From Liolophura sinensis (lineage: Eukaryota > Mollusca > Polyplacophora > Chitonida > Chitonidae), in contig NC_088295.1 of assembly GCF_032854445.1 (NCBI RefSeq), positions 5,770,501 through 5,830,500 of the forward strand: 60,000 nucleotides of DNA. Reading direction: 5' to 3'. Shown piece by piece: positions 36,695-48,804 of the stretch. Position 1 is the stretch's first letter; the number at the start of each line of letters is the position of its first letter. The position numbers and the translations under genes are program-made. Below the pieces are notes generated by a model that ran no database searches, was not told where the DNA came from, and worked only from the letters and a program-made list of their open reading frames with translations.

Positions 36695-38175
36695 ATTTGC
36701 GTAAGTCAAGATAGATTTCCTTTATGTTACAATTTTCTCTTTGACGTAACAAAAGACAAAAATCACGTCGATATGTGCCTGACGCAGACATGTGATATCA
36801 ACCAAATACAGAATACGACGTCACTGACAGAGATTAACAAAAATGTCAGGCCGATGGCGATACCTTCACACTTCACAACTCATAATTCATTCTACTTCCT
36901 ACGGAACTGTTAAATAGAAGAACCTTACTTTCAAGGTCAACTTTCTCAAACTTATCAAATAAACCATGCTTTGACCTTTTACGTTGACTATCCGTGAATA
37001 ATTATTCTTAAAACCTTCATTACCCCTTAAAAATAGCCTAAGATCATAGCAGTGGAAGCATCTATTCTGTTGTTTTTCTTTTACGTATTTTGTGCATTAC
37101 CATCCTTTGTAAACAATAGCAACTTTTGTTTTTTCTTTTTCATTTTGCAATTTTCAGTTGTTATTACAATGTTGTCCTAAACTCTTTAATATAGTTTGTG
37201 GCCCGTCTTCTGAATCAACAAATGACACCATGCCATTTTCATACTTTAAAGTAAATGAACTTATCTTTCCATATAATATCTATGGGCGAACGATTTTTGT
37301 TAATGAAACAGAGCTTTAAATCGTTCACATACAAGTACTTCGGGAAAAGTATTGGGAGGATACAAGCTCATTGAATTAAACAGGCCATTAAACTAAACGT
37401 GGCCGGATATTGGCCATTCCACCTGATGCACATTTTGGAAACATTTGTGCCTCATTCTCTAACTTTTATAAGTTTGCTGATATATGTATATGTAGGGATA
37501 CATGTTTAACCCAGAATGCATCACGAATCTGCCAGTTTGCACTATTGACAGATGGAAGGTCGCTGCCAATATATTATGATATTGATTCGTGTCGTCTCTG
37601 ATATTCTATTACATATCAGAACGGAGGCTACAAACACAATGTCTGTGGTAGGTTATCGTCATGGAATTTGCCATCAAATCTAAAAGTCAGTGAAGTTACA
37701 TAACAGTGACGGCTTTCTAGCCTTACGCTGGGAATTGCATACCAAAGACTAATTCCCTTTTTAACAGGATATGTGATCGTGACTGATAATACACAGATAT
37801 GGTAAAGAGCTTTCAGATTGATAATAACGGTCGAGATAATAGTTACATAAACATTGCATATCGATGGAAATAAAGATAGTTATGTCGCTGTCTCTTTGAT
37901 GTGAATTTCTCTCTTTACTTTACTTATTTAACTTTACTTCTCTGATGTCTAATCAGACAGCATACATACTTCTGTTTCAAATATTCTTGACCTTAAAGGC
38001 ATTTGCTTGTGACCATTGTGGAGCACACAGAGCAAACATTGGTCTGAAATACTCGAAGTGCAAACATTTGTCCTGATCATTGATCTGAAATTCCCAAATT
38101 GCAAACATTGGCCTGAAATACACTAAGTGCAAACATTGGTCTGAAATACTCCAAAGGCAAACATTTGTCCTGATC
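36695..38175. other. No gene recognised
   Basis: AT-rich. Near 38030-38165 a short degenerate repeat (GCAAACATTGGTCTGAAATA, about four copies) precedes the large 34-bp array. Confidence 0.55.
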
Positions 38176-38179
38176 ATTC

Positions 38180-39891
38180 AGAAACAAAAGCACAGACATT
38201 TCATCAGAACATTCAGGAAAGTCACACACAAATAGTGGTCGAGAACATTCACGAATGTCACACAAATAGTAGTGGTGAACATTCAGGAACGTCACTCACA
38301 AATAGGGACGTCACACACAAACAGTGGCCGTGAACATTCCTGGACGTAACACACAAATAGTGGTCGAGAACATTCAGGAACGTCACACAAATAGTGGTGG
38401 TGAACATTCAGGAACGTCACACAAATAGTGGTGGTGAACATTCAGGAACGTCACACAAATAGTAGTGGTGAACATTCAGGAACGCCACTCACAAATAGGG
38501 ACGTCACACACAAACAGTGGCCGTGAACATTCCTGGACGTAACACACAAATAGTGGTCGAGAACATTCAGGAACGTCACACAAATAGTAGTGGTGAACAT
38601 TCAGGAACGTCACTCACAAATAGTGGTGGTGAACATTCAGGAACGTCACTCACAAATAGGGACGTCACACACAAACAGTGGCCGTGAACATTCCTGGACG
38701 TAACACACAAATAGTGGTCGAGAACATTCAGGAACGTCACACAAATAGTGGTCGAGAACATTCAGGAACGTCACACAAATAGTGGTGGTGAACATTCAGG
38801 AACGTCACACAAATAGTGATGGTGAACATTCAGGGACGTCACACAAAAATAGTGGGCGTGAACATTCAGGAACGTCACTCACAAACAGTGACCGTGAACT
38901 TCACGAATGTCAAACACATATAATGGGCGGGGACATTCAGGAATGTCACACACAAATAGTGGTTGTGAACATTCAGGAACGTCACACAAAATAGTGGTCG
39001 AGAACATCCAGGAACGTCACACAAATAGTGGTGGTGAACATTCAGGAACGTCACTCACAAATAGGGACGCCACACACAAACAGTGGCCGTGAACATTCCT
39101 GGACGTAACACACAAATAGTGGTCGAGAACATTCACGAATGTCACACAAATAGTGGTGGTGAACATTCAGGAACGCCACTCACAAATAGGGATGTCACAC
39201 ACAAACAGTGGCCGTGAACATTCCTGGACGTAACACACAAATAGTGGTCGAGAACATTCAGGAACGTCACACAAATAGTGGTCGAGAACATTCAGGAACG
39301 TCACACAAATAGTGGTCGAGAACATTCAGGAACGTCACACAAATAGTAGTGGTGAACATTCAGGAACGTCATTCACAAATAGGGACGTCACACACAAACA
39401 GTGGCCGTGAACATTCCTGGACGTAACACACAAATAGTGGTCGAGAACATTCAGGAACGTCACACAAATAGTGGTCGAGAACATTCAGGAACGTCAAACA
39501 AATAGTGGTCGAGAACATTCAGGAACGTCACACAAATAGTAGTGGTGAACATTCAGGAACGTCACTCACAAATAGGGACGTCACACACAAACAGTGGCCG
39601 TGAACATTCCTGGACGTAACACACAAATAGTGGTCGAGAACATTCAGGAAAGTCACACACAAATAGTGGTCGAGAACATTCACGAATGTCACACAAATAG
39701 TGGTGGTGAACATTCAGGGACGTCACAAAAAATAGTGGTCGTGAACATTCAGGAACGTCACTCACAAACAGTGGCCGTGAACTTCACGAATGTCAAACAC
39801 ATATAATGGGCGGGGACATTCAGGAATGTCACACACAAATAGTGGTCGTGAACATTCAGGAACGTCACACACAAGTAGTGGTCGTGAACAT
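38180..39891 (+). repeat. 34-bp minisatellite, about 50 copies, with higher-order structure
   Basis: The unit contains AAATAGTGGTCGAGAACATT and then CAGGAACGTCACAC. Variants (GTGGCCGTGAACATTCCTGG; TCACAAATAGGGACG) come in a fixed order. The compound block of several units recurs at about 38.29, 38.49, 38.66, 39.06, 39.19, 39.38 and 39.57 kb. Confidence 0.94.
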
Positions 39892-40068
39892 ATATTTATT
39901 TATTTATTTATTTGATTGGTGTTTTACGCCGTACTCATGAATATTTCACTTATTCAGCGGCCAGCATTATGGTGGGTGGAAACCGGACAGAGCCCGGGGG
40001 AAACCCACGACCATCCGCAGGTTGCTGACAGACCTTCCCACGTACGGCCGGGGAGGAAACCAGCATGA
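39892..40068 (-). mobile_element. 5'-truncated SINE-B in the 34-bp array, 13-bp TSD
   Basis: Contains the TTTATTTATTT tail, TTGGTGTTTTACGCCGTACT and GGAAACCCACGACCATCCGC, but lacks the tRNA-like head. Flanked by TGGTCGTGAACAT at 39879-39891 and 40069-40081, which is minisatellite sequence. The head was therefore already missing at insertion. Confidence 0.9.
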
Positions 40069-40301
40069 TGGTCGTGAACATGTCGCACATTTGTTTTCAA
40101 CATTTAGACGTTGGACACATTTCAACATTCTCGACAGAACACTGGCCTCGAACTCTCCAGGAATCTTGAATATTTCTGATCTCCAAATTTTTGGTCCAAA
40201 CCAACTTCTGGAAGGCTCAGTGGAAAATCCTTCTCACGGGGATTTTATTCATTTTGTCATTCATTTTATTCATTCCAGTGATATTCCTAAAATTTAAACA
40301 T

Positions 40302-42887
40302 TTTCTGTTAGTTGACTGCTGTAACTAACATACACATAACACTCGGTATGAGCAAAGACTTTCGTCAACATGTCATAAAGGCAAACTGTTAAGGAATTGC
40401 CGCAACATAAGCTGCTGTGACTACTAAGAGAAGCTGCCCATGCTGTGCATTTCCACGTACAGATTCATTGTGGATGTACCAATGTGAATGTACCAATGTG
40501 GATGTACCAGTGTGGATGTATCAATGTGGATGTACCAATGTGAATGTACCAATGTGGATGTACCAATGTGAATGTACCAATGTGGATGTACCAATGTGAA
40601 TGTACCAATGTGGATGTACCAATGTGGATGTACCAATGTGGATATCTCAGTGTGGGCTTACACATGTAAATGTTCCAAAGTGCGTGTCACAGTGTGAGTA
40701 CACCGATGTGAGTATACCACTGTGGGTATACTAGTGTGGGTGTACCAATGTGAGTATACCAATGTGGGTATACCGATGAGAGTATACCAATGTGGGTGTA
40801 CTGATGTGAGTATACCAATGTGGGTATACCGATGTGAATATACCAATGTGGGTGTACTGATGTGAGTATACCAATGTGAGTATACCGATGTGAATATACC
40901 AGTGTGGGTGTACTAATGCGGATATACCGATGTAGGTATACCAATGTGAGTATATCAATGTGGGTGTACTAATGTGAGTATACCAATTTAGGTATACCAA
41001 TGCGGATACCAATGTGGGTGTTCGAATGTGGATATACCAGTGTGGATATACCAGTGTGGGTGTACTAATGTGGAAATACCAAAGTGTGTATAAAAATGTG
41101 GATATACCAGTGTGAGTGTACGAATGTGGATATATCAATGTGAGTATAACAATGTGGGTGTGCTAATGTGATTATACCAGTGTTGGTGTACTAATGTGAG
41201 TATACCAATGTGGGTATACCAGTGTGGATATACCAGTGTGGACATGCCAAAGTGAGTACACCAATGTGGGTATCCCAATGTGGATATACAATGTGGGTGT
41301 ACTAATATAAGTATACCAATGTGGGTGTACATATGTGAGTATAACAATGTGGGTGTACATATGTGGGTATGCTCACATTGGTATAGTCAAACTGGTATAC
41401 CCACATTGGTATACTCACATTGTTATACCCACATTGGTATACTCACATTAGTACACCCATACTGGTATACTCACATTGTTATACCCACATTGGTATACCC
41501 ACATTGGTATATCCACATTCGTATACCCATACGGGTATATCCGCACTGGTATACCCACATTGGTGTATTCACATTGGTATATCCACATTCGTATACTCAT
41601 ATTGGTATACCTACATTGGTATATCCACATTGGTATACTCACACTGGTATATCCACACTGGTATACCCACATTGGTATACTCACATTGGTATATCCACAT
41701 TCGTATACTCATATTGGTATACTCATATTGGTATACCCACATTGGTATACCCACATTAGTACATTTACACTGGTATATCCACATTGGTATACCCACACTG
41801 GTATGCTTACACTGATATACCCACATTGGTATACGCACATTAGTACACCCACATTGGTATACTCACATTGGTATACCCACATTGGTACATCCACTTTGGT
41901 ACACCCACACTGGTATACTCACAGTGGTATACCCACAATGGTACACTCACATTGGTACACTCACATTAGTACACTCACATTGGTATACTCACATTGGTAT
42001 ATCCACATTGGTATACTCACATTGGTGTACTCACATTGGTATACTCACATTGGTATATCCACATTGGTATACTCACATTGGTATTCCCATACTGGTATAC
42101 CCACATTGGTGTACTCACATTAGTATACCCGCATTGGTATACCCGCATTGGTATATCCACAATAGTACCCCCACATTGTACATTCACATTGGTATCCCCA
42201 CATTGGTATACTCACATTGGTATACTCACAGTGGTATACCCACATTGGTATACTCACATTAGTACACCCACATTGGTATAGTCACATTGGTATACTCACT
42301 TTGGTATTCTCAGGTTGGTATACCCACATTGGTATACTCACAATGATATACCCACATTGGTACACCCACACTTGTATATCCGCATTGGTATATCCACATT
42401 AGTTCACCCACATTGGTATACTTACATTGGAATACTCACATTGGTATACTCATATTGGTATATCCACATTGGTATACTCACATTGGTATGCTCGCATAGG
42501 TATATCCACATTGGTATACTCACATTGGTATACTCACATTGGTATACTCACATTGGTATATCCACATTGGTATACTCACACTGTGACACGCACTTTGGAA
42601 CATTTACATGTGTAAGCCCACACTGATACATCCACATTAGTACATCCACACTGATACATCCACATTGATACATCCACATTCGTACATCCACATTGGTACA
42701 TTTACAATGGTACATCCACAATGAGTCTGTACGTGGAAATGCACAGCATGGGCAGATTGTTTTAGTAGTCACAGCAGCTTGTGTTGCCTTTATTCCTTAA
42801 CAGTTTGCCTTCATGACATGTTTGCGAACGTCTTTACTCATACCGAGTGTTATGTGTATCTTAGTTACACCATTGAACTAACAGAAA
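40302..42887. mobile_element. Foldback-type palindrome, arms built of a 14-bp minisatellite
   Basis: The left arm (40302 to about 41370) and right arm (about 41371-42887) are inverted copies. The outer 160 bp are unique sequence (TTTCTGTTAGTT at the tip, then ATACACATAACACTCGGTAT, and GCTGTGCATTTCCACGTACA). Next come GATGTACCAATGTG units and then a spacer with CCAAAGTGCGTGTCACAGTG. The inner zone is of TATACCAATGTGGG units. The right arm mirrors this order exactly. Almost no unique centre remains. Long inverted repeats with internal subrepeats are the hallmark of foldback transposons (FB, Galileo). No transposase frame is present; long open frames rich in HWYTHIG are a by-product of the repeat. 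Confidence 0.8.
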
Positions 42888-42950
42888 GCACACATTTATC
42901 CCATACGTGGTTTAAAATATATTATGTAAGCTTTAAAGGTACATATTCAA

Positions 42951-43347
42951 GGCACATGATCTTAAAATCGTTATCAAGCACTGCGAAGTCGATTTAGCTT
43001 TAGTGTGAGTTTGCAATAGAAGTGGCCCTGCCTGGCACCCCAATATAGAACACCATCAATCCTTGATAATAAGGTTACCTGGTCGATTCCAAATCTTGCT
43101 GAATCGGCTGGGGTTTTAAGTCGAGGTATATTCTGAAAATAATAATTCCATATTTTTAAATATGGAATAATCAAAAGTTGACAACAAAATTTCAAAACTA
43201 CTTCGTGCAAAAATATCACACAGTGAGAGAAATATTCTGAAAACAATACCTCATATTTAAACATAAGGAATGTAAACCACGTCATGCGTGCAAGGGACCA
43301 TGAAGTGTTCCGATCTGAACAAAATGCATTTACTTATTTATATAGCA
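42951..43347. repeat. Dispersed duplicated block, copy 2 (partner at 29989-30382)
   Basis: About 96% identical to the 30-kb copy over the part I compared. It runs on into the first ~20 bp of a SINE-A head (GATAGCACAGTTGGTAGAG, 43357-43375), which is cut off where the next inverted repeat begins. Confidence 0.85.
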
Positions 43348-43374
43348 CAGTGCTCCGATAGCACAGTTGGTAGA

Positions 43375-44238
43375 GACATGGGATGTCCACGACCGATACT
43401 GACGGCACTGCTCAAATGTGTTTTGCCTCATTCCTCTGAGCGTGTCATGTAAGGTTATCTTGTAACATTTGAAAACACTTTACTATTGGCTACGCTAGTT
43501 AAGGCATGCCAAACTTATAAACAAACCAGAAGTAGTACCCTGGAAGTATATAGTACAAATGCTGTCTAAAAATGTAGGGATGAGGAGAAACTTTCCAGAA
43601 CTCGGAGAAAACTGCGAACCATCCGTTGCCACGTTCTTCGCTTTAGAATAATCTGGGTAGCATTATGAATTTTTAACTATGTAATTAGTACAGAGACGAG
43701 TCTGGTGAGTACTGAAAAGCAACCAATTCAGCTATGTCAGTAAATACAGAAAATATCATTTGATCAGCGAATACAGATTTTTTGCCAACAAATCATCAGT
43801 ATGTAACACCTTTAATAAATATTGGATGTAGTTAATATTCCTGGAATTACGGTGGTATTGAAGGGCTCTAACCAGACAGACACGACAGTGGTGCGTAACA
43901 CTTCATCATAAGTTATCACAGAGAACGTAGCTGCTGAGGTGGTTAGCCTGTCAGCTTGGCGCAATGACCCAGGAGCCTCTCACGCACCGATGTGGTCCAC
44001 GTGAGTTCAAGTCCAGCTCATGATGGCTTTGTGCGGTTTCCTCCCACCAAAATGCTGAGCGGTATCGTATAAGTGAAATGCTCTTGAGGACTGTTTAAAA
44101 CACCAATCAAATAAATAAATTTTACCTACATGTAGCTTCTGCCTAAACTTTAGTGCGATCTAGTACCCGCCTGTACTGAGGCAGGCTTGGCGAATCTCAG
44201 AAAAAAAGACACAGGCCTTTTGATACATATCCACTGTG
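43375..44238 (+). repeat. Large inverted duplication, forward arm
   Basis: Matches the reverse complement of 45779-46397, from GACATGGGATGTCCACGACC to ACATATCCACTGTG. It contains about 250 bp (about 43735-43980) that the other arm lacks, and a SINE-B copy. Confidence 0.88.
43925..44127 (+). mobile_element. SINE-B copy in the forward arm
   Basis: Contains GCGCAATGACCCAGGAGCCT, GTGAGTTCAAGTCCAGCTCA (box B) and the tail ACACCAATCAAATAAATAAA. Its mirror copy is at 45897-46048, so it was there before the inversion. Confidence 0.85.
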
Positions 44239-44239
44239 C

Positions 44240-45715
44240 AGAAACTCATTTTGTTGTACGTGGGATTAACGGATTTTGTCATCTTAATCCATTTGGTGAA
44301 AGCAAAGCCGTGTAGAGTACATAGCGCATAGTAGTACATCGTGTTTTCAGACCAACACATTGTTCGGTCTTACTGAAACTGTCGTCCGATAAGTTTAGGA
44401 TAGAGTTTTCTTTGGAGAGAGTTGTGTTGTATCATCTTACCAGATAATCTTCTTATGCTGGTTTTACTATAGTTATAATGTTTAATTTCTCAAGTTTCCT
44501 CTATGCAAAGGTCGTATGACGACAAAGTTAGATCGACAAAACGCGCTTCTACATCAATATTAGTCCAATAAGATTTCTTTTTTTGGTGTTCTGTTTTTAC
44601 ATACAGGCTTTTCTTTAACAATTTTCACATGTGTCGTCAAACATTAACCTGTCCAGTTATCTTTAGTAGGGTGGGGGGGGGGAGTCATGGGAAATCATGG
44701 CGGGGGGTGGGGGGGGGAATCATGCAGTGTTACAAATCAGTAAATGTCAGCCCTTTTACTGATTTGTAACACTGCATGATTCTGATAATAAATTTTTTAC
44801 CTCTCTGAGATCTCATCCTGAGACCTAGCTATCGACGAGTCAGTAGGGCTTGTCATCAACCCCTGATACACCCCTCTCATTACATGCCTGTGTCTACGAC
44901 CGGCATTCGTTTTCACACAGCAGTTTTCGTTAACAGATATTTCTCTTTAAGAATCTGATTTCTTTCAGCGTGGGAGTTTTTAACTTCCAATAATTTTCAG
45001 CAGTTCACAGCTAAATATTTTTCCTGTATAGCTCGTCGTAAAACCCGATTTAAAACACTGAGAAGATTTCATGTTACCAAATGAATTTTGAGTCTGTCGT
45101 TAAAATATGCAGCGTTTATATCTTTGTACATCCTTCCGTTATGATAATTAAAAGAGCAGCGATGGTTGAGCCTCTTGACTCGGCCTTCCTGTACTCTCCT
45201 GCTATAGTCATAAACTTGTGTATTTATACATCAACAAGGTTGGAAGACCTAAATGACAGGTCACAAATTAAACTTCTATATATGTGGATTGTGCCTTGTG
45301 TCTGTTGGAAGGATTTACGATGACAGTTGTCAACTTCAGTCTGATCTTATAATATATAAATGTATAGGAGCGGCACGTAACTGAATGATGGGAGGTGCGG
45401 GCAAGATGACCCCCGTAATCCTCTAAAATAAAGACACCAAATCGGACACATTTATCATCATTTAGGCGGGGTAAGGCTGGCAGCCTGGATGATTTGCCCG
45501 TACCAGTTTGTCTGTATAAACCAGCATAGTTCTACAGCGCGCTCTCTGCCCACAATTCCAGCTGCAAGCATATCCCATCTTACCGTTTTTGTTCCACATA
45601 TATCCACGTTTAGCCTGCATTTACATGACAGAATTAATTACCAGGGTATAATAGCTTATGTAGACGAGATTTGGAGTCTTTACCAGATTTAGAATAGCTG
45701 TATTACATTTGTCGA
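44240..45715. other. Spacer of the inverted duplication; no gene recognised
   Basis: Holds G-rich tracts at about 44672-44717, the perfect hairpin at 44717-44782, and otherwise AT-rich sequence without convincing ORFs. Confidence 0.55.
44717..44782. repeat. Perfect 28-bp inverted repeat (hairpin)
   Basis: Arms 44717-44744 and 44755-44782 are exact reverse complements (GAATCATGCAGTGTTACAAA... and its complement) around a 10-base loop. Immediately preceded by a G-rich tract. No tandem copies nearby. Confidence 0.9.
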
Positions 45716-45717
45716 TA

Positions 45718-45778
45718 TCACACATTGGTACATTGGTGCATCCACACTGGAATACCCACTATAAGATATCCACATTAG
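45718..45778 (+). repeat. Relic of the 14-bp foldback minisatellite
   Basis: CACATTGGTACATTGGTGCA, then CATCCACACTGG and ATCCACATTAGTAC, match the right-arm subrepeats of the 40.3-42.9 kb element. It abuts the inner end of the reverse arm of the second inverted duplication. Confidence 0.65.
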
Positions 45779-46397
45779 TACTGTGGATATGTGTCTTTTT
45801 TTCTGAGAGGCCTGTGTCTTTTTTTCTGAGATTCGCCAAGCCTGCCTCAGTACAGGCGGGTACTAGATCGCACTAAAGTTTAGGCAGAAGCTACATGTAG
45901 GTAAAATTTATTTATTTGATTGGTGTTTTAAACAGTCCTCAAGAGCATTTCACTTATACGATACCGCTCAGCATTTTGGTGGGAGGAAACCGCACAAAGC
46001 CATCATGAGCTGGACTTGAACTCACGTGGACCACATCGGTGCGTGAGATAGCTGAATTGGTTGCTTTTCAGTACTCACCAGACTCGTCTCTGTACTAATT
46101 ACATAGTTAAAAATTCATAATGCTACCCAGATTATTCTAAAGCGAAGAACGTGGCAACGGATGGTTCGCAGTTTTCTCCGAGTTCTGGAAAGTTTCTCCT
46201 CATCCCTACATTTTTAGACAACATTTGTACTATATACTTCCAGGATACTACTTCTGGTTTGTTTATAAGTTTGGCATGCCTTAATTAGCGTAGCCAATAG
46301 TAAAGTGTTTTCAGACCTTACCTGATAAGCTCAGGGGAATGAGGCAAAACACATATTTCAGCAGTGCCCTCAGTATCGGTCGTGGACATCCCGTGTC
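45779..46397 (-). repeat. Large inverted duplication, reverse arm
   Basis: Reverse complement of the 43.4-kb arm, with a small duplication of TGTCTTTTTTTCTGAGA at its inner end and an internal deletion at about 46049 relative to the forward arm. SINE-B remains at 45897-46048 end abruptly at that junction. Confidence 0.88.
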
Positions 46398-46399
46398 AG

Positions 46400-47755
46400 T
46401 GCAGGTGTGTTATATTAGAGGCACCTGTATGCAATGCCCGGAAGCATGCTTGGGTCAGGCCTATACTCATGGTCAAACTCATTACAGTATGAGAACCACT
46501 CGCTTGTACAACTGGCACTGTGATTACGGGATATTATTACTCCAGTGGCGTCTACAAAAGCCTGGTGGAGAGAGATCACGCGCTCCCGTAACTGGTGTGG
46601 CTATATAACACATGAACGATATACCAGGGGAAAATACGTTGGTATCCACCTTAGACAGCCTCTGTTTAATGGCTCTATCATACAAACTAGTGAATTTTTT
46701 TAATAACTTCCTCACAGATACCTGCTGTTCCTTATAGTGTTCTAATCATGCATATAAACCTAAAAAAAGTATAGTCCATAAAAGCCTTCAGCGGAGGTCT
46801 TCGAGTACTCATTCATAAGAAATGCCTGTGGCATTAGCGGACACTGGCGGTTATTGTTCTGGTATTTATTGTGCCAGGACGATTCCCTGACGTCAGAAAA
46901 TTGCTAAATCTGCGTAGACAGACAATGTGAGCCAACGGCCACCATTATTCTTTCACAGGCTCTTCCACATCCCTTGGTATCCCTTGAATTGTGTACTTAT
47001 GATCCCTTGCGCGAGATCTGAGTAATATTGTCTTTCCACCTGTTATCGGAGAATATATCTCCATTCGGAGCTAAACACAATGTGCTGTGTGTTGCTTTCT
47101 TTGCCGTGGCCTACTGTTTACATAACAGTCTGACGTATGGCCCAGAATCCTGTTTGTTATGGCACACTTACATGTAGGAATATAGAAGGATATAGAGTAC
47201 TGACTGTTGGATCGATAAGCGTCTTATCGGTATTCTATATTGCTCACAGAGCACTGGGTTTAATGTACAGGAGACACTCAGAAAACTTTTATAATAAAAA
47301 ATCTTAAGATATACTATTGTCCAGGTTCTATTGTTAGAGTTTGTTGGATGTCGTTATGTAGTAGACTTAAATATTATTCAATTAAACAAGTCCCTACATC
47401 ATCTGCAACCCTGTCTCCTTCACTTAACACTTGTGCCCTACCAATTATCGACCACTTTACACAACACAACATTTGACAGCACTTGATGCAGTACAGTTTT
47501 CATAGCAACCATCTTAGTCTAATGAGCAACTTTCGTTATATTCAGTCAACAACACGAATTTGCTCTTAGCTGATAAGAATTTATAAACGATGCTTTAAAT
47601 ATCCCAAGTATTGTATCAAATTTGAAACGTCACAAAGCTAATTGAAAGTCATTTGAAATGGTTGGCTTTAATGATTGACACACGAGGCTCTTTGAATAAA
47701 TGCGTTGAAACAGACATCTATATGCCAGTCGTCAACCAAAATGGACGGTCTAGGT
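46400..47755. other. No gene recognised
   Basis: AT-rich sequence with no recognisable ORF or repeat. Confidence 0.5.
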
Positions 47756-47759
47756 CAAT

Positions 47760-47990
47760 AATCACAAGGCCAATTCCCAGAACGACGTTTAACACAAATC
47801 ATCAAAGAACTTAGAAAGTATATAAAGTACGAAATTAGGACGGAATGATGCAAAGAGACGCGGTCAGTTGTATCCAATGATGAAGTAATCGATAATACAA
47901 TATGTGTCTCAGATAGGCTTTGATTGAAACAACAGGGCAAATTACATAGACGTTTAAAACAACCTTGCATCTCTTGCTTGGTCGTCCGAA
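47760..47990 (-). pseudogene. Possible LINE 3'-region fragment
   Basis: Shares the 16-mer TGATGCAAAGAGACGC with the region at 56.76 kb and, on the minus strand, a similar RVSLHHS peptide. In many LINEs the post-RT region has an LxHQTGFIPD-like motif. The fragment is short and heavily mutated. Confidence 0.3.
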
Positions 47991-48334
47991 AAATAATGTC
48001 TTGGTTACTTGGTGAGTCTTGTATGCTGTAATGGAATTGTTTGAAGAAAGCCTGGGTAGGACTCTGAGCTTATTGTTACCACATCCAAGAAATTAGCTAG
48101 CAGGCTCCAAGCAGCTAAGCTAAGCCTACTGATGATATCTCTTATCACATGACCACACTATGTTCTCAGATAAAGAAGACTTTTCATGGGATCAGACGAT
48201 TAGGATAGAAAACAATTCAGTTACCATTCGAAGAAGGCAGCTAAAATCCGCTTCGGTACCGATTAGTTGACACGCTACTTAGAAGACACAGTTTGCTGTA
48301 GATAAACAGAACAGCTTAATTCATACTGTCGGTT

Positions 48335-48415
48335 TCTTAACCCCACCATAATGCTTGCCGTTGCCGCATTAGTGAAATATTGTTGAGTAAAAACACCAAT
48401 CAAATAAATAAATAA
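48335..48415 (+). mobile_element. SINE-B tail fragment
   Basis: CCCACCATAATGCTTGCCGT, TAGTGAAATATTGTTGAGTA and ACACCAATCAAATAAATAAA correspond to the last ~80 bp of SINE-B. Confidence 0.8.
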
Positions 48416-48464
48416 TTCATGTTTTGAAAACATGGTACCTCAGCATAACTCAAAAGAAAGTCCG

Positions 48465-48800
48465 TATGTCACAAGGTATAGGTGACGACCATCTGGATGT
48501 CAAACTGTAACCGCTGACAAGGTATAGGTGACGACCATCAGGAAGTCAAACTGTAACCGGTGACAAGGTATAGGTTACGACCATCTGGATGTCAAACTGT
48601 AACCGCTGACAAGGTATAGGCGACGACCATCTGGATGTCAAACTGTAACCGCTGACAAGGTATAGGTGACGACCATCTGGATGTCAAACTGTAACCGCTG
48701 ACAAGGTATAGGTGACGACCATCTGGATGTCAAACTGTAATCGCTAACAAGGTATAGGTGACGACCATCTGGATGTCAAACTGTAACCGCTGAGAAGGAC
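48465..48800 (+). repeat. 46-bp minisatellite, about 7 copies
   Basis: The unit contains ACAAGGTATAGGTGACGACC and then ATCTGGATGTCAAACTGTAA. Copies differ at only a few bases, so expansion is recent. Confidence 0.95.
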
Positions 48801-48804
48801 TGAA

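Noticed and set aside
40424-42402. Many long frames rich in HWYTHIG or CGYTNVSIP residues
   Set aside because: They arise from the 14-bp subrepeats of the foldback element on both strands and in several frames at once.
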